Source of the DNA: Corynebacterium stercoris
GTDB lineage: Bacteria; Actinomycetota; Actinomycetes; Mycobacteriales; Mycobacteriaceae
DNA length: 64,000 nucleotides
Assembly (NCBI RefSeq): GCF_024160105.1
Contig: NZ_JAMFTQ010000011.1
Location: forward strand, 1 to 64,000
Direction: 5' to 3'
Shown piece after piece: positions 19,201 to 25,781 of this stretch. The notes under the pieces were generated by a model. It had not been told where the DNA came from, did no database searches, and saw only the letters and a program-made list of their open reading frames with translations. A program made the translations under genes and the position numbers. How positions within the stretch are numbered: the first letter of the stretch is position 1; each line of letters begins with the position of its first letter.

Positions 19201-19356
19201 ATGCCCATCAAGGATCTCATCGACCTCCTCAAGGACCTCGAGGTTTTCGCGAAGAACTTCTCCGCTCTCTTCCAGAACGCACCGGGCCTCCTGAAGCCGT
19301 TCACCAACGCTGACATCGTTGAGAACACCAAGGCTGTCTTCACCATCAAGAAGTAG
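19201..19356 (+). CDS. porH: Small corynebacterial porin subunit PorH-like
   Basis: A 51-residue peptide with no signal sequence, mostly amphipathic helix (MPIKDLIDLL, then KNFSALFQNA). Sequence alone would not identify it, but size and place do. In C. glutamicum porH and porA lie between groEL2 and ppk2, in this order, and encode 57- and 45-residue subunits that form the mycolate-membrane cation channel after O-mycoloylation of serine. Ser22 is the only Ser here. Codon use is strongly biased (GAG, AAG, CTC, ATC), as in highly expressed genes. AAGGGG precedes ATG. porA follows after 43 bases. Confidence 0.75.
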   Translation: MPIKDLIDLLKDLEVFAKNFSALFQNAPGLLKPFTNADIVENTKAVFTIKK

Positions 19357-19399
19357 CCACTTCTTCCCCTACAGCATCTGAGAAACAAGGAGTTCTAAA

Positions 19400-19537
19400 A
19401 TGACCTTCAAGACCGCTATCGACAACTGGGCAGCTCTCTCCTCCGGCGACACCATCACCGGTGGCCTGCTCTCCGCTCTCAAGGTTCTCGGCGGCCTCGC
19501 TGAGAACGCTCACAAGCTGCTCGGCCTGCTCGTCTAG
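19400..19537 (+). CDS. porA: Small corynebacterial porin subunit PorA-like
   Basis: A 45-residue peptide, exactly the length of C. glutamicum PorA, with a helix ending in LLSALKVLGGLAENAHKLLG. No signal peptide. Ser14, Ser15 and Ser25 are possible mycoloylation sites. It has an excellent ribosome-binding site (AAGGAG, eight bases before ATG) and is followed by a strong terminator, so it ends a two-gene porH-porA unit. PorA needs PorH to form the outer-membrane channel in C. glutamicum. Identity rests on synteny (groL2-porH-porA-ppk2), length and character. Confidence 0.75.
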   Translation: MTFKTAIDNWAALSSGDTITGGLLSALKVLGGLAENAHKLLGLLV

Positions 19538-19567
19538 TCACGACGCCGAAGCTTCGAGCTTCACGCA

Positions 19568-19599
19568 CCCCGCCAGCGCGATCGCGCGGCGGGGTTTTT
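19568..19599 (+). terminator. Intrinsic terminator after porA
   Basis: CCCCGCC (19568-19574) pairs with GGCGGGG (19588-19594), with a further GCGCGATCGCGC-like palindrome in the loop, followed by TTTTT. It starts 30 bases after the porA stop. Confidence 0.9.
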
Positions 19600-19676
19600 G
19601 CTGCCAGAAAATGGTTGTGGGGTGGGGGAATGAGCGTCGGCAAGCTTAAGCCCCGTGTGGGGCTAGAATGGGCGGT

Positions 19677-20576
19677 ATGGCTGACCACAAAGATGACGAA
19701 TTGCCGATGATCGACCTCGCCGCGACTGAAGGCTGGGTCGTGGATGATTCCGACGAGGACGATCCGGTGCTGCTGATGCCGGACGGCTCGCCGATTGAGA
19801 CGTGGCGCGAGCAGTACCCGTACGACGAGCGCATGACCCGCGACGAGTACGAGGACAAGAAGCGTGCCCTGCAGATCGAGCTGCTGAAGTGGCAGAACTG
19901 GACCAAGGACACCGGTCAGCGCCACATCATTCTCTTTGAGGGTCGTGACGCTGCCGGCAAGGGCGGCACCATCAAGCGCTTCAACGAGCACCTCAACCCG
20001 CGTGGTGCCCGCACGGTGGCGCTAGAGAAGCCGTCCCCGCGCGAATCGACGAGCTGGTACTTCCAGCGCTACATCGAGCACTTCCCGGCAGCCGGCGAGA
20101 TCGTTTTCTTTGACCGCTCCTGGTACAACCGCTCCGGTGTGGAGCGCGTGATGGGCTTCTGCACGGAATCCCAGCACGCCGAGTTCCTCCGCGAGGTGCC
20201 GATGCTGGAGAACATGATCCTCGGCTCCGGCATCTCCCTGACCAAGTTCTGGTTCTCGGTGACGCAGCGCGAGCAGCGCACCCGCTTCGCCATCCGCCAG
20301 GTGGACCCGGTGCGCCAGTGGAAGTTGTCCCCGATGGACCTGGCCAGCCTGGACAAGTGGGACGACTACACCCGCGCCAAGGAAGAGACGTTCCGCTACA
20401 CGGATACGGACGAGTCGCCGTGGATCACCATCAAGTCCAACGACAAGAAGCGTGCCCGCCTCAACGCGATGCGCTACATCCTGTCCAAGTTCGAGTACAC
20501 GAACAAGGACCACAGCGTGGTCGGTGAGCCCGACCCGCTGATTGTGAAGCGCGGCCGCGACCAGATTGGTGACTAG
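19677..20576 (+). CDS. ppk2: Polyphosphate kinase 2 (PPK2 family)
   Basis: A soluble kinase of 299 residues that moves phosphate between polyphosphate and nucleotides. The Walker A motif GRDAAGKGG lies near residue 89, and a Walker-B-like FFDRSWYNRSG and the lid region R-x4-E follow. Its place after porA matches C. glutamicum ppk2B (cg3007). ATGs occur at 19668 and 19677. I choose 19677, because TAGAAT (19664-19669) lies exactly seven bases upstream and overlaps the first ATG; this predicts a leaderless mRNA. It is followed by a good terminator. Confidence 0.93.
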   Translation: MADHKDDELPMIDLAATEGWVVDDSDEDDPVLLMPDGSPIETWREQYPYDERMTRDEYEDKKRALQIELLKWQNWTKDTGQRHIILFEGRDAAGKGGTIKRFNEHLNPRGARTVALEKPSPRESTSWYFQRYIEHFPAAGEIVFFDRSWYNRSGVERVMGFCTESQHAEFLREVPMLENMILGSGISLTKFWFSVTQREQRTRFAIRQVDPVRQWKLSPMDLASLDKWDDYTRAKEETFRYTDTDESPWITIKSNDKKRARLNAMRYILSKFEYTNKDHSVVGEPDPLIVKRGRDQIGD

Positions 20577-20599
20577 GGGCTAGGTGAACCCTCCCGAAG

Positions 20600-20629
20600 G
20601 GCTTCCGCCGATTGGCGGAGGCCCTCTTT
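20600..20629 (+). terminator. Intrinsic terminator of ppk2
   Basis: GGCTTCCGCC (20600-20609) pairs with GGCGGAGGCC (20614-20623) around a four-base loop, then CTCTTTG. It begins 24 bases after the ppk2 stop. Confidence 0.8.
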
Positions 20630-20675
20630 GGGTTAGGTGGGTTGAGCCCTAGATTTACGCAGGCAAAATCACATT

Positions 20676-20875
20676 GTGGACCTAGAGAAAATCGCACAGT
20701 TCATTGCTAGTTTCATGGATATTAGAACGCATTCAACCCTGAACTCGCCGCGTTCTTGGATGCCAACCAGCCAGCAGTGGCGCTCGGTATCACTGGCCTG
20801 GGTCTTCTCGCGCTGATGTTCATCCCTGATCTGTGCGGTGATGAATCCGTCGCGGAGGTGCTGTCCAGCAAGTAG
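20676..20875 (+). pseudogene. Small membrane protein gene, apparently frameshifted
   Basis: Two frames join into one sensible small protein. From GTG 20676 the peptide starts MDLEKIAQFIASFMD and soon becomes implausible. A different frame, open from 20726 and without its own start codon, reads NAFNPELAAFLDANQPAVAL, then a hydrophobic helix (GITGLGLLALMFIP), and ends at TAG 20873-20875. Joining them near 20715-20726 would give about 65 residues with one membrane helix. It may be a decayed gene, a sequencing error or a -1 frameshift site. No homologue is recognised. Its position after ppk2, close to the porins, is suggestive only. Confidence 0.4.
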
Positions 20876-20901
20876 ACCGCCACGCTAGTAACCTTTCCCT
20901 C

Positions 20902-21366
20902 ATGGGTGAGGGGGCTAGCGAAAAGTCGCGACGACTTGTCGATATGGGGCAGAAGGCAGATCTCAACGCTGACTCTGCCCCATTCGTCTATATGCCGAGC
21001 GTCGATGCCGTTGACGGCGTGGACTACCCGGTGCTGCTCGGAGACGGTTGCATGCTGTCGATTCGCACGCGGGAACTGGATAACCGGATCGTCGATTTCG
21101 CACTCAACCAGTACGTGACACGAGACTATCCAGCCAATTACTCGAATCAGAATCAAGACGTCGCGCGGATTGACTGTTGCCACAGTAGGATCCACCGCCA
21201 CCAGTTCCACCGGGATCGCGCTCAGAGCCCGCAAGAGGTTATCGCCGACTTATCGCAGTCGCCGAGTCAGCTGGAGGCGGAACTCACCATTCATTCCCAC
21301 TACGATGAGTGCTATCTCCTCATGATCGACAACTGGGAACTCTATTTGGAAAGGTTGGAGAAGTAG
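20902..21366 (+). CDS. Hypothetical protein
   Basis: A 154-residue soluble protein with no domain I can name with confidence. The C-terminal part, with HRHQFHRDR and an Asp/Glu/Tyr-rich segment (HSHYDECYLLMIDNWELYLE), recalls small proteins encoded near toxin or phage genes, but this is only an impression. TAACCT lies seven bases before the ATG at 20902, favouring a leaderless start there over the later ATG at 20944. It is followed one base after its stop by another unknown gene, so the two form a small operon. Codon use is less biased than in neighbours, which fits accessory DNA. Confidence 0.6.
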   Translation: MGEGASEKSRRLVDMGQKADLNADSAPFVYMPSVDAVDGVDYPVLLGDGCMLSIRTRELDNRIVDFALNQYVTRDYPANYSNQNQDVARIDCCHSRIHRHQFHRDRAQSPQEVIADLSQSPSQLEAELTIHSHYDECYLLMIDNWELYLERLEK

Positions 21367-21367
21367 C

Positions 21368-21829
21368 ATGAGCAACGAAACTGCAAAACGATCGCGTGAA
21401 GTGAAGTTCCTGACCAAGCTGCGACTCCTCATCGCAGGTATCACGCAAGCGTCGATGCTCAGCCCAGCAAAGCGCGAGGATTTCGCTGCGGCAACGCCTT
21501 GGCACCCGAATATGCCGATGATCCCTGCCGAGTGGTCGCGCCCGCTCAGCGAGGTACGGGACCTTGCGCGTGAAGCTCTCGCTGGCGGCGGGGATACCGT
21601 CTTTGTACCGGTGCTGCGGGATCCTGAGCTCACGGACGGCGTCCCCATGATCACTGCCTGCTTCTTCACCAGCAAGAATGTCGACGACTTCTGGTCTGAA
21701 GAGGTGAGCTCCATGCACGGCGGGGTCACCATGGAGGATCTGGTCGCGACCCTCAGCCCGGACAAAAAGTGGGACTACCGCGATCTCGAAAGCGTCGGCC
21801 CCCTGAAAACGCTGATCGACATCGTGTAA
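21368..21829 (+). CDS. Hypothetical protein
   Basis: A 153-residue soluble protein, second in a two-gene unit with the preceding unknown gene (gap one base). The N-terminus is basic (SNETAKRSREVKFLTKLR). The rest has mixed alpha/beta character with DTVFVPVLRDPELTDGVPMI and a C-terminal KTLIDIV. No transmembrane or signal segment and no catalytic motif that I recognise. The pairing with 20902-21366 suggests joint function, perhaps as partner or immunity-like proteins, but nothing in the sequence proves that. It converges on the ABC importer. Confidence 0.6.
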   Translation: MSNETAKRSREVKFLTKLRLLIAGITQASMLSPAKREDFAAATPWHPNMPMIPAEWSRPLSEVRDLAREALAGGGDTVFVPVLRDPELTDGVPMITACFFTSKNVDDFWSEEVSSMHGGVTMEDLVATLSPDKKWDYRDLESVGPLKTLIDIV

Positions 21830-21858
21830 CTAACAGGCGCCCCGCCCGCGCCCGCCCG

Positions 21859-22593
21859 CTAAAACACCAGCTGGTTGAGGAAGCGCTGGGCGCGTTCGCT
21901 CTGCGGGGCGGTGAAGAACGCGTCCGGCTCGCCGACCTCGACGATCTGGCCGGCGTCCATGAACACGATGCGGTCCGCAACCGCGCGGGCGAAGGACATC
22001 TCGTGGGTGACAATCAGCATGGTCATGCCGTCGCGCGCCAGGCCGACAACCACCTCGAGTACCTCGCGGACGATTTCGGGGTCGAGGGAGGCGGTGATTT
22101 CGTCGAGAAGCAGTGCCTTCGGCTGCATCATCAGCGCGCGCACGATGGCGACGCGCTGTTTCTGGCCGCCGGAGAGCTCGCGGGGGCGGGCGTCGGCTTT
22201 GTCGGCGAGGCCGACGCGCTCAAGCAGTTCGAGAGCGCGCTCGCGGGCGGCGGATTCGTCGGCACCCTGGACCACCTTGGGGGCGAGCAGCAGGTTCTTC
22301 ATCACCGTGAGGTGCGGAAACAGGTCGTAGGACTGGAAGACCATGCCGACGTCGGTGCGAACGTCGCGAAGCTTGGTGCCCGCGGCCGTGACCTCGTGCC
22401 CGGCGACGGTGATGGTGCCGGAATCCACCGGCTCCAGGCCGTTGACGGTGCGCAGGAGCGTGGATTTACCGCAGCCGGAGGGGCCGATGATGGCCACGAC
22501 CTCGCCTTTGGCCACGGAGAGGTCGACGCCGCGGAGGGCCTGGTGTCCGTTGGGGTAGGTCTTATGAACGTCGTGAAGCGAAATAAGCTCCAT
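21859..22593 (-). CDS. Polar amino-acid ABC transporter, ATPase
   Basis: A 244-residue ATPase of the glutamate/glutamine (PAAT) class. Walker A GPSGCGKST, Q-loop FQSYDLFPH, signature LSGGQKQR, Walker B LLLDEITASLD and switch His in THEMSF are all present; I-T-A-S replaces the common P-T-S-A after the catalytic Glu. ATG 22593 abuts the permease stop (TAAATG). It is the last gene of a four-gene unit: binding protein, permease, permease, ATPase. The substrate is probably glutamate/glutamine or a related polar amino acid, but the sequence alone does not decide. Confidence 0.92.
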   Translation of the reverse strand: MELISLHDVHKTYPNGHQALRGVDLSVAKGEVVAIIGPSGCGKSTLLRTVNGLEPVDSGTITVAGHEVTAAGTKLRDVRTDVGMVFQSYDLFPHLTVMKNLLLAPKVVQGADESAARERALELLERVGLADKADARPRELSGGQKQRVAIVRALMMQPKALLLDEITASLDPEIVREVLEVVVGLARDGMTMLIVTHEMSFARAVADRIVFMDAGQIVEVGEPDAFFTAPQSERAQRFLNQLVF

Positions 22594-23265
22594 TTAGCGC
22601 CACCTTTCCTCGAGTTTGCGGGCGGCGAGCGAGATGGGGAAGCACACCGCGAAGTAGAGCAGGAAGACCACGCCGTAGATCCAGAGGGCGGCGCTGGGGT
22701 AATCGAAACGGTTCGCGTCGATGATCTGCTGCGCCACTTTGAGCACCTCGACGACGCCGATGAGCGCGACCAGGGAGGTGGTCATGATCATGCGGTTGGT
22801 CAGGTTGATTGTGAGCGGCAGCAGGCCGCGCACTGCTTGGGGGAGGACGACGTGGCGGTAGAGGTCGCGGCCCTCGATGCCGAGCGCGGCCGCCGACATG
22901 TACTGGTGCTGCGGCACGGCCTGGATGGAGGCGCGCACGAGGTCACCCATCTCCGCCGTGCCCCAGAGGGTGAAGACGATGACGGCGGCGAGGCGCGCGT
23001 CGAGGTTGATGCCGAAGCCGCGCGTGAGGTCGAAGTACACCAGAAACAGCAGCACGAGCTGCGGCATGATGCGCACAAACTGCAGGTAAATCTGGGTGAT
23101 GAGCTGCACGGCGCGGTTCTTGGACGTCATGACGATGCCGAGGAGCGTGCCCAGCACGATCGAGAGCCCCATGGATGCGAGCGCGATCTGCACCGACACC
23201 CACAGCCCGCCGAGCAGGCGCGCGAAGTTATTGCCCTGGGCGAGCACCTCAAGATCCGAAAACAT
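22594..23265 (-). CDS. Polar amino-acid ABC transporter, permease 2
   Basis: A 223-residue His/Glu/Gln-type permease with about five helices and the EAA-like loop GIEGRDLYRHVVLPQAVRGLLP that contacts the ATPase. An upstream in-frame start at 23289 is possible, but ATG 23265 has AGGAAGG at a proper distance and gives the normal N-terminus (MFSDLEVLAQ). With that start it overlaps the other permease gene by 17 bases, so translation is coupled. Forms the membrane channel with permease 1. Confidence 0.9.
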   Translation of the reverse strand: MFSDLEVLAQGNNFARLLGGLWVSVQIALASMGLSIVLGTLLGIVMTSKNRAVQLITQIYLQFVRIMPQLVLLFLVYFDLTRGFGINLDARLAAVIVFTLWGTAEMGDLVRASIQAVPQHQYMSAAALGIEGRDLYRHVVLPQAVRGLLPLTINLTNRMIMTTSLVALIGVVEVLKVAQQIIDANRFDYPSAALWIYGVVFLLYFAVCFPISLAARKLEERWR

Positions 23266-23908
23266 TCGCGCGCACCTTCCTCTCGACACGGCCGGCGATC
23301 AGCGAAATCGGCAGCAGAATGATCAAGTAGAACGTGACCAGCAGAAACAGCGCCTCGCGGGTCTCGTACGTCTGCCCGATCTGCTCCTTCGCCGTGTACA
23401 CCAGATCCGGCAGCGCGACGATGCTCACCACCGACGTCTCCTTGATCAGGAACACAATGTTCGCCGTCAGCGCCGGCAGCGCAATCGCGGCCGCTTGCGG
23501 GGAGATCACGTGCCGCAGCGCCTGCACGCGGCTCATACCCAGGCTTAACGACGATTGCAGCTGGCTCTCCGGCACCCCCTCCAGACCCGCCCGGATCGCC
23601 TCACCCATGTAGCTGCCGCCGAGGAAGCCCAGGCCCACCACGGCGCAGGTTTCCGACGACAGCACAATACCCAACTTGGGCAGGCCGAAGTACAGGAAGA
23701 ACAGCTGCACCAGGAGCGGCGTGTTGCGTGACAGCTCCACGTACACGCTCACCAGCTGGGAGAGCACCGGGACGCGAAAGAACTTCGCGCTCGCGCACAC
23801 GACGCCGACGAGAAATGCCAGGAGAATGCCTTTGGCGGCAACCCTCACTGTGAGGACTGCCGCCTGGGCATAGACCGGGATGTTGTCGGCTACGACCGAA
23901 AAATCCAC
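23249..23908 (-). CDS. Polar amino-acid ABC transporter, permease 1
   Basis: A 219-residue permease with N-terminal helix VYAQAAVLTVRVAAKGILLA, the EAA-like loop SLGMSRVQALRHVISPQAAAIALP, and a last helix near the C-terminus. It starts three bases after the binding-protein stop. Two unlike permeases in one operon indicate a heterodimeric channel, as in GluCD. Confidence 0.9.
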   Translation of the reverse strand: MDFSVVADNIPVYAQAAVLTVRVAAKGILLAFLVGVVCASAKFFRVPVLSQLVSVYVELSRNTPLLVQLFFLYFGLPKLGIVLSSETCAVVGLGFLGGSYMGEAIRAGLEGVPESQLQSSLSLGMSRVQALRHVISPQAAAIALPALTANIVFLIKETSVVSIVALPDLVYTAKEQIGQTYETREALFLLVTFYLIILLPISLIAGRVERKVRANVFGS

Positions 23909-23911
23909 GAT

Positions 23912-24790
23912 TTAGAGCTTGCCGCCCTCGACGACGAGGTCGTCGGCGGAGACGGCGTCGCCGTACACCGGCTTCAGAGTCTTGTCGTACGCCTGGTGGA
24001 AGAAGTTCTCCTTGCCCAGCTCGGTGAGCTCGTTGTTCATCCAGTCGCGCAGGTCGGTGTTGCCCTTGGCCACGGCGCCTGCGATGGTGTCGGTGTCGCC
24101 GAGGGACGGGATGGTGGTGGAGAAGCCCGGGGTGTTCGCGGCCCAAGCGAGGGCCTCGGTGTTGTCGGTGACCCAGGCGTCGCCGCGGCCGTCGATGAGC
24201 GCGTTGGTGGCCTCGGTGTACTGCTCGAACTTGGTCAGCTTCACATCCGGGTGGTTCTTCTCCAGGTACGTCTCCGCGGTGGTGCCCTTGACCACGATCA
24301 CGTTCTTGCCCTTGAGGTCCTCGACCTTGTCAATCGGAGCCTTATCCGGGGTGACGGCGCCGAGGGAGACCTTCATGTAGGGGTTGGCGAAGTCCACCTT
24401 CTCCTGGCGCTCCGGGGTGACGGTGAAGTTCGCGAGGATGATGTCCACCTTGTTGGTGTCCAGGAACTCGACGCGGGAGGCGGCCTCAACCGGCACGTAC
24501 TCCACGTTCACGCCGAGGTCCTCGCCGAGGCGGTTGCCGTACTCGATGTCGTAGCCGGCGTACTTGCCCGCCGAATCCACGTAGCCGAACGGGGCCTTGT
24601 CGGAGAACACGCCGATTTTCACGGTGCCGTCGTTCTGGATGTCCTCGACGGAGCGGTAGCCGGCGCTCGCCGCGGGCTTATCGCTTGCCGACGACGTGCT
24701 TGCCGACTCCGAGTTCGAGCACGCCGTCAGGCTGGCTGCTGCCAGGAGTGCTGCGAGACCGGCGGCGATGCGGGTGCGGGTGTTAGACAT
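23912..24790 (-). CDS. Amino-acid ABC transporter substrate-binding lipoprotein
   Basis: A 292-residue lipoprotein. The signal peptide ends in a lipobox (SLTACS), so Cys24 would be lipid-anchored. A Ser/Ala linker leads to a family-3 solute-binding fold: GTVKIGVFSDKAPFGYVDSAGKYAGYDIEYG, the first-domain arginine context VEYVPVEAASRVEFLDTNKVDIILANF and the second-domain VVKGTTAETYL. It heads the importer operon. The upstream 194-base gap is shared with the divergent toxin-antitoxin genes. Confidence 0.92.
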   Translation of the reverse strand: MSNTRTRIAAGLAALLAAASLTACSNSESASTSSASDKPAASAGYRSVEDIQNDGTVKIGVFSDKAPFGYVDSAGKYAGYDIEYGNRLGEDLGVNVEYVPVEAASRVEFLDTNKVDIILANFTVTPERQEKVDFANPYMKVSLGAVTPDKAPIDKVEDLKGKNVIVVKGTTAETYLEKNHPDVKLTKFEQYTEATNALIDGRGDAWVTDNTEALAWAANTPGFSTTIPSLGDTDTIAGAVAKGNTDLRDWMNNELTELGKENFFHQAYDKTLKPVYGDAVSADDLVVEGGKL

Positions 24791-24922
24791 ATCGGTCTAC
24801 TTTCTTGGTCGACGTCGGCGTGAGCTGGGCTTCGTTCCGACGCTTGGCGAACTAACCTGTGCGCTTAAAGTACACCACTCTGTCTATTTTCAAAACCTGG
24901 GGTCGGTTGAGGGGAAAGGGCA

Positions 24923-24961
24923 TTGCCTGTTCCCCGTAGATGTACGTACAATGTGTGTACA
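24923..24961 (+). promoter_or_regulatory. tacAT promoter with overlapping repeat operator
   Basis: TTGCCT (24923-24928), 18 bases, then TACAAT (24947-24952) form a promoter ahead of tacA. Lying over the -10 box are TGTACGTACA (24941-24950, a perfect palindrome) and TGTGTGTACA (24952-24961), repeated with an 11-base period. That is the expected arrangement for an autoregulatory ribbon-helix-helix antitoxin binding two adjacent sites. Confidence 0.55.
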
Positions 24962-24984
24962 GAATCTACTGAAGGGGAATTCTA

Positions 24985-25269
24985 ATGACCATCAAGGATC
25001 AGAGACTCAACCTGCGAGCTACCTCGGACCAGAGTGAGGTGCTGCGACTGGCAGCGGAAGAGTCGGAAGTCTCTGTGACGGAATTCGTGCTTCGTAGCGC
25101 GATGCACGAGGCGGAAATGGTGCTGGCGGATAAGCGCAGATTTGTGCTGACCGACCATGACTTTGACGTCTTCCGCCAATCACTCGACAGGCCAATCAGG
25201 GTTGACAAGCTTGCCGCGCTCTTTGCGGAACCTAGCGTGTTCGGGCGGGAGATCAATCTTGAGCGCTGA
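24985..25269 (+). CDS. tacA: TacA-type antitoxin (DUF1778)
   Basis: A 94-residue antitoxin. The N-terminal half is a DUF1778 ribbon-helix-helix: MTIKDQRLNLRATSDQ forms the DNA-binding strand, then VLRLAAEESEVSVTEFVLRSA. The C-terminal part (FDVFRQSLDRP and LAALFAEPSVF) matches the toxin-neutralising segment of TacA proteins. GAAGGGGA precedes the ATG. The last 11 bases overlap the toxin gene. It is expected to bind and mask TacT and to repress its own promoter. Confidence 0.88.
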   Translation: MTIKDQRLNLRATSDQSEVLRLAAEESEVSVTEFVLRSAMHEAEMVLADKRRFVLTDHDFDVFRQSLDRPIRVDKLAALFAEPSVFGREINLER

Positions 25270-25774
25270 CAATGTCCTCCATGCGCCGAGGAGGCTCGAG
25301 AAGTCGGACAATCGAAGCGACTTTCAATCTGGCGAACCGTCGCTAGACATTTGGTTTCATCGCTATGCCTGGCAGAACCAGCGAGCCAGAAATTGTGTCG
25401 TGTACGTCACCACGTGGAATGGGCAGGTGATGGGCTACTACGCTGTCTGCACCGGCAGCGTGGAAAAGGAGTTGGTTCCCGCCGATTTTTCTCGCGGCAG
25501 ACCCCGCGAAGTTCCCGTGGTTATCCTGGCCCGCCTTGCGGTGGACACCAGGGCACAAGGTTTGGGAATCGGACGAAGCCTGCTCAGGGATGCTCTTTCA
25601 AGGTGTCTCGCTGCATCTGAATCAGTGGGTGCCGCGGCTCTCGTGGTTCACGCATTGGATGAACGAGCTAAGGGGTTCTATCTGGCGCATGCTGATTTCG
25701 AGGAGATGCCCGGGGAGCCGCTCCACCTCATGCTCCCCATTGCACAGATCGCGCGGGCATCGCAGTCCACCTAA
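25259..25774 (+). CDS. tacT: TacT-type GNAT toxin
   Basis: A 171-residue GNAT toxin that in Salmonella acetylates the amino group of aminoacyl-tRNAs and stops translation. Visible features are the early FQSGEPSLDIWF segment, VVYVTTWNGQVMGYYAV, the acetyl-CoA loop RAQGLGIGRSLLRDAL (Q-G-x-G-x-G/R type), and the catalytic-Tyr context RAKGFYLAHADFEEMP. An open frame exists upstream to 25157, but TTG 25259 (after GGGAG) overlaps the antitoxin by 11 bases and gives the family length. It converges on the NRPS-like gene with only seven bases between stops. Confidence 0.85.
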   Translation: MSADNVLHAPRRLEKSDNRSDFQSGEPSLDIWFHRYAWQNQRARNCVVYVTTWNGQVMGYYAVCTGSVEKELVPADFSRGRPREVPVVILARLAVDTRAQGLGIGRSLLRDALSRCLAASESVGAAALVVHALDERAKGFYLAHADFEEMPGEPLHLMLPIAQIARASQST

Positions 25775-25781
25775 GTGACCC

